NCBI GenBank assembly: GCA_965248775.1
Contig: OZ252150.1
Location: 1,426,001-1,490,000, forward strand
From: JBHHUI01 sp965248775
Lineage (GTDB): Bacteria > Chloroflexota > Anaerolineae > Anaerolineales > JBHHUI01
DNA: 64,000 bases
Direction of reading: 5' to 3'
Shown here: one piece after another, positions 1-8,200 of the stretch
Layout: every line of letters starts with the position of its first letter
Position numbering within the stretch: the stretch's first letter is position 1
Notes under the pieces: model-generated
Database searches by the model: none
What the model was told of the DNA's origin: nothing
The model's input: the letters and a program-made list of their open reading frames with translations, nothing else
Program-made: the position numbers and the translations under genes

Positions 1-1044
1 AGCGCCTCCTGCAGCAACATCAACACCCTTGTTGCGCTTTTCACTGCGTGTCTGACGCCGTCTCCGAGCGAACGTTTTAAATTCCGCCACAGCCCGCGCG
101 ACAGCGCCATCAGAATGGAACCAGGCGGCCCGTGCATCCGGTTCGTTGGCTTCCGCAGCCAGCAGCCAGAAATTCACATTCAATAGATAGTCAGGATAAT
201 TTCCTGCGAGATACTCTCTGGCGATTGTGAGATTTGTCGATGCATGCCAGGCGACATCTACAATTTCTCCGGTTGAGGGACTCATTTCGCCCAAGCGCGC
301 GCCCCCTGCAAGCATCAATATCGGGGAATGTGCGCCAAGAATCGCTTCCACTGCCGCGGCATACCATTCGAACGAACGAAAGCCGAGTTGATCCTGGGAA
401 GAGGCGGGGGTTTGATAGGGCTTTGATTCCTTCCATACCGCCGGGCCACCCGCGCCATAATCCTGCTTTTGTAACCCGGAAAAGCTATAACAACTGATGA
501 TTAGTTCATCCAGCAAAGACTGTTTGCCACGGCGCTGCAGTCCCTTGATGACGCCCGTTATGAAGGATGTGTCCCAATACGTGCCACCTTGTTCCAGTGG
601 AGGCAGGACAGAGGCGATCCCTGATTGCTGCGCGAGTTCTACAATGGGAAGCCAGATTTCGAGGAAGCGTTCGACGAGATCAACCCGACCAAATTGATCC
701 CCAGACCAGGCATCGCGTGCATTTGGTCGGTCAAATACGACGACAAAACGTACCCCCCAGCGGGCGTAGGAAGTAAATTGCAAAGCCAGTGCATTTAGAT
801 CAAGCCTTTGAATTTCGTTTGGCCTGATGTGAACAATCGGCTCAATCCCGGCATCAAGAATTCCTTTTATGAAGGCTTCGGGTATGCCCCGTTCCGGTTG
901 GCTACGCAGGGTGAGCCAGGATACGCGCATAGCAATGAGCTCTGGCAGCCAGGCGTTCAGATCTACTTTGCGATAATGCAGATCGTCTGGGTAGTAGTGA
1001 AAGCCGATACCAGAATTGGAAGTGGGCAGGGTTGATATGTCCAT
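1..1044 (-). CDS. TIM-barrel glycoside-hydrolase-like protein, 3' end beyond window
   Basis: An open frame of 348 codons runs without a stop from an ATG at 1044 off the left edge, so the C-terminus is missing. I translated it by hand on the minus strand. The N-terminus reads GIGFHYYPDD, followed by alternating short strands and helices (MRVSWLTLRS, GIEPIVHIRP, WGVRFVVVFD), the rhythm of a (beta/alpha)8 barrel of the glycosyl-hydrolase superfamily. No signal peptide is visible. It starts 17 nt after the stop of the TPR-peptidase gene and should share its transcript and its sigma-54 promoter. A Shine-Dalgarno site is weak. Similar barrel proteins are common in Chloroflexota, but I cannot name a substrate or pick out catalytic acids. 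The reading frame is certain; the function is inference. Confidence 0.75.
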   Translation of the reverse strand, partial: MDISTLPTSNSGIGFHYYPDDLHYRKVDLNAWLPELIAMRVSWLTLRSQPERGIPEAFIKGILDAGIEPIVHIRPNEIQRLDLNALALQFTSYARWGVRFVVVFDRPNARDAWSGDQFGRVDLVERFLEIWLPIVELAQQSGIASVLPPLEQGGTYWDTSFITGVIKGLQRRGKQSLLDELIISCYSFSGLQKQDYGAGGPAVWKESKPYQTPASSQDQLGFRSFEWYAAAVEAILGAHSPILMLAGGARLGEMSPSTGEIVDVAWHASTNLTIAREYLAGNYPDYLLNVNFWLLAAEANEPDARAAWFHSDGAVARAVAEFKTFARRRRQTRSEKRNKGVDVAAGGA

Positions 1045-1060
1045 GAAAAGCCTGAGGCCG

Positions 1061-3682
1061 TTAGCGTGTTACTGCCATCTTGATTACGCTCCCGCGCTTA
1101 TTTACTGTGATGCGCGCGAAATGGTGCGAGATATGTCCGTTGAGCGACTGCGAAGTTCCAACTGTGTAAACCAATTGCTTGGGGTCCGCACCTATCCCCT
1201 TGGACGATGAATGTGAGGCGAAACATTCGTGATCATTGTGATCGCAGGCCAGATGAGCTGCATGGATTTTTACTTTCCAGGAGTCCACATCAGGGAGATA
1301 GCGTGACGCAAGCGACTTCACATGTGCCAGAGTCTCTGCATTTCTTTCGTCACCAACGGAAGTGGGAACTAGTTCTCCTATCGTACAAATCGGGCGAGCG
1401 ATAGATTTGGAGAGGCGCTTTGGAACAGATTTCGAGCTTTTTGCCTTTTTCTGTACTGAAGGGAGTACACCCGGAGCTGTGATGAGTGGATCGCCATAAA
1501 GCATAAAGCTGATCAGAGTTTTTTGATCCTCGCCGTCTAGAAAACCCTGTCGTTCGTGCATCTCCTGTGCAAATTCCAACTTCGCGATGCGTAGCGCCTC
1601 TCCTGTCGGTAATCCAGTCAGCAACGCTTCCCAGAAGTAGTGCCCGAGCAAATCCGCCGCGATGAGTGGTCGTGCGACTGAACCATACGAAAGGCGTGTA
1701 GAGCCGATGACAGCGAGACTGCCAGCTTCCAGAAACCGAAGGCAAATTGCTTCAGCGCTAGATTGCTTGTTTAGAATGTTGGCCCCGTAGCACGCTTCGC
1801 TGAGTACCACCTGCGGAGCGTGTCCATTGGCGGGAATGTCGGCTGGGCGCAATGCAAGCGGGTAAAGCGTTTCGTTGCCCTCAAAGCCAACTCTCTGGCC
1901 GTACCACTCGGGGGTGTCCTCCAGGCCGTGCAAATTAAAATAAGACAGATCAAGCGGCGCAAATGCCCGCTGGGGCAACTCTTCCGAGATGGAGGGTGGA
2001 CTTGTGGCGAGCTCACCTTTGAACCCGATTGGATCGTAGACAAGGCGCGAAGCTTTTTTCCATACATCTGCGCTATATCCGAAACTCTTTCGGGGATTTG
2101 TGCCCGGCTGCCAATCCGGGAATATGAGCCGAATTAGATTGAACGGAAAGCGCAAACGTTTGGGCGGTCTGCGGTGCGCATTGATCGCGTTGTGTAGACC
2201 CGTTTCCAATAACGAAGATTCCGGGCTACAAGGTGTCGCCAGGCGACCCACCGGCCAATCTGGAACGAAGTAGTTTTCGTCTAACGCGCCATAGGGGTTG
2301 TCCGAGGGCACGTCGTCATCGATGTCGTCTGTTGGATTTGGCAGGCGATGGAATGGAACAATGTCGTCGCCGCCAATGATGAATAATGAACCGATTGTTT
2401 GGCCTCGACGCGCGAGGCGATGATTGAGATCGTGTAGTATAAGTTTGACTTGCCAGGGATTATTCTGGTCGACGGGCTCAAGGCCAAGCTCTTTCAATGA
2501 CTCGGGATCATCCGAAAGAAGCAACAGCGCTCGGCGTCGAGTGTATTGTCGAGTCGTTCGCAGGAGTTCGTCGAAGGTGTCGGCCAAACGATCGTAAACT
2601 TCCGGGCCGTACTTAGCCGTCAGATTCTTTTTGCTCGTGAGAATAATATGCACCGGACGCCGGTGGTGGCGTGTATTGGGCTTGCGCCGGAAGTTGAGCC
2701 GAGTGGGCAGCTCCTGACCATCCAGATCGGCAAAGACCCTCTCAATTTCTTCTTCGATGTCCTTTAGCGTTTCAGGCTCCGATTGTTTCGGGTCTTTCAC
2801 CCGAACCTTCTTCCGGTATTTACTCCGTGGCAATGGACGAGATTGTTTGCGTTGCTTTTTTTGAGTGCGAGAATTTATCTTCTTGTTTGGTTTTCCCACA
2901 TTAACCTTTGAACCGGGACCAAGCTGGTTGGCACCCAATAATGCTGCGACTTCGATTGGGACGGGGCCGGTCGCCTCCATGAGTGGCGCGTCAGGCCAAA
3001 TGTGAGCGAATTGATGGTCTCCGCCCCAATAGCGCCCCACGACTTCGCTGGCAGGGTCAAGCGCTGCCGCAGTGTGGAGCCAATGGACTGCCGCTGCAGC
3101 ATCACCGTTATTTCGTAAACAATCTGCGAGTGCCAATGTGAATGCAACACATTTCGGCCAGCGTTCGGTGAAAGCCTGTGCGAGAGGCTGCGCGAGTTCA
3201 AATTCCTTGGCGTCCCAGTGGGCCTGTAAGAGCAAGAGCGAGGGTAGCGGGGTGGGGCGATCGTTGAGAATTGCTTGCTCGGCAGCTTCTCGGACTGCCT
3301 CGTAATCTCCGTTTTGCAGTGCCTGGCGACCGGCGATGAGACGATGTGTCCATGGCTCACTCGAGGCAGCCTTGCCCTCCAGAATTGTTGCAACGGCGCC
3401 CGCAAGATCAGCCAGCTCATCGAGACCTTTCGATGCAGCCAGTTCGCGGGTTAAATTTTGTGCCGGTGCATGCTCTGGGTCAAGGCTGATTAACTCAGTA
3501 AGGATACCCAGCCCGGCATCCACTCGCCCTTCGGCAGAATACGCCGTGCCGAGCGCGAATTGCACCCGAATATCGTTGGGCCACTTTTCCAGCCAACCGC
3601 GTGCCAGGGAGCGGGCATAGTCGGGTCGCTCTGCATGTAAAGAAGCATTTATCAAGCGTATGAGTGCACGACGATTGAGCAT
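1061..3682 (-). CDS. TPR protein with gingipain-like (C25, clan CD) cysteine peptidase domain
   Basis: A 873-residue protein. Residues 1-220 are TPR-like helical repeats, 255-305 form a very basic Lys/Arg-rich linker, and about 330-740 resemble peptidase family C25. That region contains IIGGDDIVPF, a DNPYGALDENY segment, PVGRLA, a His-Gly motif (FNLHGL, His585), a catalytic-type Cys in SEACYGA (Cys631) and the FMLYGDP motif near 730. The His-Gly and Ala-Cys-x-Gly pair separated by about 45 residues is the clan CD (caspase/gingipain) dyad. There is no signal peptide or membrane segment, so it is probably cytoplasmic. An ATG exists at 3691, but I chose the one at 3682 because the upstream sigma-54 promoter predicts a transcript start near 3683. 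It heads an operon with the barrel protein downstream. Substrate and activator are unknown; the TPR giant upstream is a plausible partner by context only. Confidence 0.85.
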   Translation of the reverse strand: MLNRRALIRLINASLHAERPDYARSLARGWLEKWPNDIRVQFALGTAYSAEGRVDAGLGILTELISLDPEHAPAQNLTRELAASKGLDELADLAGAVATILEGKAASSEPWTHRLIAGRQALQNGDYEAVREAAEQAILNDRPTPLPSLLLLQAHWDAKEFELAQPLAQAFTERWPKCVAFTLALADCLRNNGDAAAAVHWLHTAAALDPASEVVGRYWGGDHQFAHIWPDAPLMEATGPVPIEVAALLGANQLGPGSKVNVGKPNKKINSRTQKKQRKQSRPLPRSKYRKKVRVKDPKQSEPETLKDIEEEIERVFADLDGQELPTRLNFRRKPNTRHHRRPVHIILTSKKNLTAKYGPEVYDRLADTFDELLRTTRQYTRRRALLLLSDDPESLKELGLEPVDQNNPWQVKLILHDLNHRLARRGQTIGSLFIIGGDDIVPFHRLPNPTDDIDDDVPSDNPYGALDENYFVPDWPVGRLATPCSPESSLLETGLHNAINAHRRPPKRLRFPFNLIRLIFPDWQPGTNPRKSFGYSADVWKKASRLVYDPIGFKGELATSPPSISEELPQRAFAPLDLSYFNLHGLEDTPEWYGQRVGFEGNETLYPLALRPADIPANGHAPQVVLSEACYGANILNKQSSAEAICLRFLEAGSLAVIGSTRLSYGSVARPLIAADLLGHYFWEALLTGLPTGEALRIAKLEFAQEMHERQGFLDGEDQKTLISFMLYGDPLITAPGVLPSVQKKAKSSKSVPKRLSKSIARPICTIGELVPTSVGDERNAETLAHVKSLASRYLPDVDSWKVKIHAAHLACDHNDHECFASHSSSKGIGADPKQLVYTVGTSQSLNGHISHHFARITVNKRGSVIKMAVTR

Positions 3683-3692
3683 GCACTGCATG

Positions 3693-3709
3693 CTGCAAGC
3701 TCCGTGCCA
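3693..3709 (-). promoter_or_regulatory. Sigma-54 (-24/-12) promoter of the TPR-peptidase operon
   Basis: On the minus strand the sequence is TGGCACG-GAGC-TTGCAG, a full match to the sigma-54 consensus TGGCACGN4TTGCA with the GG and GC pairs exactly 10 nt apart. The predicted start of transcription, 12 nt after the -12 base, falls near 3683, one base before the ATG at 3682. No upstream activator palindrome is obvious, which fits an activator that lacks a DNA-binding domain. Confidence 0.85.
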
Positions 3710-3911
3710 GGCTTACTCGTTAATCAATATGTGAGAGATGGGGGGTGAAGACAGACTGCGCCTGGGAGGCCTGGTATTACCGCGTGACGGTCTCTTCCAG
3801 ATCGAAGGAGAGGCAAAATTGGAAGGGAACCCAGATTAGGAGGTTTGTATATTGCTCTGACTAATGCAACATTTCTGGGGGAGACAGAACGCTTTACACA
3901 GGCTATCCTGA

Positions 3912-4129
3912 TCAGGTCGTAGGCGGATCATCTTTGAGCCGGTTTGCGAACACGAGCATTCCGCCGCCCACGATCACAGAGGCGACTCCTGCGATTGCCC
4001 ACCCGATTTGACCGGTCATGCGATTTGACCGGTCATGAAACTGCCGGGCAGGACGTTGATGCCCTGGAAGAACCATACGATCCCCGTAAGAATAAGCAAG
4101 ACAGCGACGATATTAATACTCAATTTCAT
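3912..4129 (-). pseudogene. Small two-helix membrane protein, frameshifted by a 17-bp duplication
   Basis: From an ATG at 4129 with a good Shine-Dalgarno (AGGA about 14 nt upstream) the frame encodes a first membrane helix (NIVAVLLILTGIVWFF), then GINVLPGS, and hits a stop after 37 residues because 17 bases are duplicated in tandem at 4004-4037. Removing one copy restores a 66-residue protein with a second helix (WAIAGVASVIVGGGMLVF) and a short charged tail ending at 3914. The repaired protein matches a common type of small bacterial two-TM protein. It lies between the TPR-peptidase operon and the PRC-barrel gene. Either a recent inactivation or an assembly duplication explains it. Confidence 0.7.
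4004..4037. repeat. 17-bp perfect tandem duplication
   Basis: The unit CGATTTGACCGGTCATG occurs twice in direct succession (4004-4020 and 4021-4037). It shifts the frame of the small membrane protein. Perfect identity suggests a very recent event or an assembly artefact. Confidence 0.9.
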
Positions 4130-4158
4130 GGCTCGCTTCTTTCCTGATATCTGTTGGT

Positions 4159-4180
4159 TTGGTTGGAATCCTCCAACCAA
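4159..4180. repeat. Inverted repeat upstream of the small membrane protein gene
   Basis: TTGGTTGGA and TCCAACCAA form a perfect 9-bp palindrome with a 4-base loop, 30 nt upstream of the start at 4129. There is no following T-run, so it looks more like an operator or RNA hairpin in the 5' region than a terminator. Confidence 0.5.
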
Positions 4181-4217
4181 CGCGCGTGTGCGAGATTTAA
4201 TGTCATTTCTCGTTATA

Positions 4218-4393
4218 TGTCATGCCCCCATCTAGCCGCGGGGGCTAAGTGAACGTAGTGCCGCGTCCAGCACAGTGCCGTGTGCACTGCACGGTGTCGA
4301 GCCACGACTGGGAAGCATCTATTTTGTCCTCCTCAGCAGAGACCCTTCACTACTGTCACCCAGTCCAGGGGCTTGGGTTACTGGAGGGTGACA
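4218..4393. repeat. MITE-like dispersed repeat, copy A
   Basis: This 176-bp stretch opens with TGTCATGC and closes with GGGTGACA, giving imperfect terminal inverted repeats. It shares inner blocks (TGAACGTAGTG, CGACTG-GAAGCATCT, GAGACCCTTC, GGAGGGTGACA) with a second copy at 5098-5212. Copy A has an extra block rich in GTGCACTGCAC-type palindromes. It fills most of the 319-bp gap between the broken small gene and the PRC-barrel gene. I see no coding capacity; the remainder of the gap holds only the palindrome at 4159. Confidence 0.7.
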
Positions 4394-4448
4394 GTGGGAA
4401 GAAAGCTGCTCCCGAGGGAGAACGCTCGCAGAAGGGGGGATTCGGATA

Positions 4449-4958
4449 TTAATCCGGCAACTGCAACATCTCTGCGCGGGACATATCCAAAGTGATGGGT
4501 ATTTCTTCATCACCGAAATCTGTTATGGCATCGCGGGCAATGCGTTTTTTGTCGTCCAGTGTGCCTTTGACGTAAGTGCGGCCGAGAGCAAAACCTACGA
4601 CACGACAATCGTCCTCCAGCAGCACATCGCCTATGGTGGCGATCTTCGTTCCGCCCGAGGTGTAAATTTCGCGCCCGCGCAAATCCGACATTGCCAGCAT
4701 CATCTCTGCATCATCCACCTCGCTCAAGTTTGTAACTGCATCGGTGGTGTTTGTCAGCCAAACATCGACTCCGAAGACTGCTATTTTTCCGCGCTCGATC
4801 ACCTGCGCTTTTCTGCCAAGCAGGCCTTCCTTACCCACGTACAATGCCGATATTTCGCGGGCATCCTGGTCGAGGTAAATGTCTTTAATTTCTCCGATCT
4901 TCCGACCATCCTTTATGCTAACCAGCGGTTTATTATTGAGCGATTTTCCTGAGTACAT
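4449..4958 (-). CDS. Tandem PRC-barrel domain protein
   Basis: A 169-residue soluble protein with two PRC-barrel units, about residues 1-80 (LVSIKDGRKIGEIKDIYLD, then EGLLGRK) and 85-165 (LRGREIYTSGGTKIATIGDV, then LGRTYVKGTL). PRC barrels are small beta-barrels found in RimM and the photosynthetic reaction centre H subunit, where they mediate protein-RNA or protein-membrane contacts; here the binding partner is unknown. A Shine-Dalgarno-like AGAAGGTGG precedes the ATG. It lies downstream of the giant TPR gene but separated from it by a 334-bp gap with a repeat, and I find no sigma-54 promoter in front of it. Confidence 0.85.
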   Translation of the reverse strand: MYSGKSLNNKPLVSIKDGRKIGEIKDIYLDQDAREISALYVGKEGLLGRKAQVIERGKIAVFGVDVWLTNTTDAVTNLSEVDDAEMMLAMSDLRGREIYTSGGTKIATIGDVLLEDDCRVVGFALGRTYVKGTLDDKKRIARDAITDFGDEEIPITLDMSRAEMLQLPD

Positions 4959-5009
4959 GTTGAACCACCTTCTGAATTAATTCTTCGCGAATGCTTTGAG
5001 GATGGTTCT

Positions 5010-5038
5010 ATTCTAGGCAATTCCTGCAGTTTTCGATA
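5010..5038 (-). promoter_or_regulatory. Possible sigma-70-type promoter of the PRC-barrel gene
   Basis: On the minus strand TATCGA and TAGAAT are separated by 17 nt, and the -10 ends 51 nt before the ATG at 4958. The -35 is weak, so the call rests mainly on the -10 hexamer and position. Confidence 0.35.
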
Positions 5039-5097
5039 GTTCTTTGGGGAAGGGGGGGGCTTTCAGAATTGAGGATCCATTTAAAATCCTGCTTTCA

Positions 5098-5212
5098 TGT
5101 CATGCTGAACGTAGTGGCGCGTCCTGTCGAGCTGCGACTGTGAAGCATCTGATTTGCAGCCCTTGAGACCCTTCGCTACGTTCACCCAGCCCCGGCTGGA
5201 CGGAGGGTGACA
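5098..5212. repeat. MITE-like dispersed repeat, copy B
   Basis: The shorter, 115-bp version of the element at 4218-4393, with the same TGTCATGC start and GGGTGACA end and collinear inner blocks. It sits in the 334-bp non-coding gap between the giant TPR gene and the PRC-barrel gene. Apart from it and the candidate promoter at 5010-5038, I see nothing coding in the gap. Confidence 0.7.
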
Positions 5213-5292
5213 TTTGGATGGGTAGCTGTCCCAAATTGAAATGCACACGCAATGGGCGGTGCCAGGCACTTATAGCGCCAGCACCGATTGCT

Positions 5293-8200
5293 TTACCCGA
5301 CCATTGCGCCTTCGTTGATCAGGCTGAGTGCTGATACGGCCGCGAGTTGGCGGCGTGCATCTAGATTCTTATTATCTTTATCTACGGCAAATTCGAACAT
5401 GCGGACAGCGTTCACATAGTCGCGCATCTGTTTGAAAATCATCCCGGTGTGGTAATAGTATTCTGCCACATCGGGATTGCGCTCGATTGCAGCCTGATAG
5501 CTCTCTGATGCGCGCTCGAGTTGCCGGCGCGCTTCAAAGATTCGCCCGATTTCGAAGTGTGCCGCTGCTCCCTCAGAAATTGTCTGCTGCAGCTCGACGA
5601 CTCGATTCAGATGTACGAGAGCCTGATCTAGATTCCCGACTGAATGACAGAGCTTGCCCTGGCGCAGGTGGTAGTCTGCATTCAGAGGAGCTGCTTCACT
5701 CGCTCGGCGATACGCTTCGAGCGCGGCCTGCGGGTCTCCGAGCGATTTGCTTGCTTTGGCCCGCAGCGCCCAGGCTTTGTCGTTTGAATCGTCAACGTCG
5801 AGTGCTTGATCGAGCACTTCATATGCGTCTTCATGACGGCCCACGTCGAGAAGCAATTCGGCGATGGCTAAACGAACTGGAATGGGATCACGTGTGAATT
5901 CGGCTGCGCTTTCATACGCTTCCAGCGCGCGTTCAAACTTCTGCTGATCGGCATAGAAGTGCCCGAAGACAATTAGTGCCTCGGCGTTTTCAGGATCGTT
6001 GCGGATAGCTTCCTGAATACGTTCTTCTGCCGCTTCTGTCCGTCCCAATGCCATGTAGGCCTTTGTTGCGCCGATCAATGGCGAAATGGCCTGCGGCGCG
6101 ATTGCGAGGGCCCGCTCATAATAGTCTGCCGCTTGAGCAGCGTCTCCGGCTGCGAGACAGGCGGCGGCGGCAGCGGAGAGCCAGGCTGCATTGGAATCTA
6201 CCAACTCGAATGCGGCTTCGTATTCCTTCCGAGCGGCATTTGCGTCACCATCTTCGGCATACAGCTCGGCGAGTGCAGCTGTATATTGTGCACTCCGTTG
6301 AGCAGGGAGTTCATTGACACGTGCGAGATGTACTGCGCGTTGCTCGTGCGCCATGGCGGCGGAAGAATTTCCCTGCATTCGATAAATATCCGCCAGTCGA
6401 TGTTGCCAATCGGCTCGATGCGGCTCGAGTTGCAGTGCGCGTTGCATGGCCGGTTCAGCCGCTTCGATATTGTTGTCAGCCAGATTAATTTCGCCCAACC
6501 AATAGTGGGCAGCACCGTTTTGCGGCGCGAATGTAACCGCCTGTTCGAATGCCTTCGTGGCAATCTTTAGTTCACCTTCCAGATATGCAATGCGCCCAAA
6601 CTCAATTTGGCCAGGAGAGTGGGAGGGTGACTGATTCTGAACGGATTCGATATATCCTTTGGCTTTAGAAAAATTACCGAGCCGGCGGGCTGCAACCGCT
6701 AGCGCAGTGAGAATTTCCGGGGGGGAAATGTCGTTTACGATAGCCTCCAGCTGCAGCAGTGCAACATCCGGATCCCCAAGGGCTGCCTGGGAGCGACCGC
6801 GTAATTGCTGCACCTCTGAGTCGAATTGAGCGTGATTCGAAACGGCGTCCAAAACTGAAGTAATTACTTCGAGTTTATTAGTTTCGGGTGCAGGGTTCGC
6901 ATCCCAAATCGTTTCCCCTATTTGTCCTGCAATACGTTCTTCTGCATCCAAAACTAACGCTCGAGCAAAGGTTAGGGCGGCTTCAGGCGAATTGGGGTGC
7001 GCTGCGGAGAGCTGCTGCGTGACTTCGAGCGCGCGCGCTATCTGGCCACTTTGAAGTAAGGTGTTGCTGGCTGCCAGAATGACTTCAAGATCGTCGGGTG
7101 CCTCCCGGATTGCACGCTCACTTAATTCGGTCGCCGTCTCTACATCCCCAAGAGCAGCATTTCCGCTCGCACGAATTGCATTCAAACGAGCGCCATTCGG
7201 TGAGCCTTCAGGAATATGTTCCAGGTATGCGAGAGCATTATCAGGCTTCCCATTTTGCAAGAGCACTTCTGCAAGCTGCATTGCAATGTTGCTGTCCTCT
7301 GGTTCCTGTTCGAGTGCTCTCTTTAGTTGGAAAATGGCACGCTCTATATCGCCGGCTGCCTCTGCAGCACGCGCAGCTTCAATATATCGCGAAACTTGGG
7401 TTGGATCGCAATTGAGAGCATGCTCTAATAATTCGAGCGCTTCAGATGAGCGACCACGACTCAGATACGATTGGCCGACGGTCGTCAGCAGATCAGGATC
7501 GTCGGGCGCGAACTGAAGGGCGCGTTGCCAGAGTGCAGCAGCGCGTGCTTCCTGTCCGATATGAGTGAGGGCATCACCTGCAAGGCAAAGGTAATGCGCC
7601 TTTTCCGCTGGTGATTTGTCGAGTGTTTCACAGATTTCAACGGCACGTAAAAACGTATTGTGGGCAGACTCAAAATCCATCTGAATCATTTGTAAAGTGC
7701 CAAGATCGGACAGGATATCGAGGTTGTCAGGTGCCAACGTTTCAGCTTTTTGCAGGGCGGCGAGGGCTTCGCGTGGGTTTCCGAGATTTGTCAGACTCTG
7801 AGCAAGGAGCGTCTGTACATCAGGCTGCAGGTCATCGAATTCGAGAGCATCTTCGAGTGTGGATTTGGCAGCCTCCCAGTTTTCTTCAGTCGTGTAAAGT
7901 CGACCGAGTTCGATGATTAGTTCCACATGCTCCGGGCTTAACTCAATCGCATGTTCAAGTGCTTGGATAGCGCGTTCAACCTGACCTGCTCGGTACGCGA
8001 CTCGGCCTAAGTCCTTCCAGCGGTATGAGTCGTCCGGTGCTATCCGGGTAGTGTTTTCAAAACTTAACAAAGCCTCATCCCAGAGTTCTTCCTGCACGAA
8101 TGCATTTGCAATCGTTGTTTGCAGCTCCAGATCATCAAGGTCCTGTTGGGCAGCATCGCTGAGAGCGGCAATTGCGGCGGAAGCCTGGCCGTTCCGCAGG

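Noticed and set aside
3592..3606. A further sigma-54-like site on the minus strand inside the TPR-peptidase gene (TGGCACGCGGTTGGC)
   Set aside because: Spacing is right but the -12 part is TTGGC-like instead of TTGC, and it lies in coding sequence with no gene start close downstream.
5240..5262. TGGCACC-type sequence after the giant TPR gene, pointing at the PRC-barrel gene
   Set aside because: GG and GC are 11 nt apart, not 10, which sigma-54 does not tolerate well.
6133..6570. Open frames of over 100 codons antisense to the giant TPR gene (this and several others between 5487 and 10339)
   Set aside because: They follow the codon bias of the opposite-strand TPR repeats, lack Shine-Dalgarno sites and show no family resemblance.
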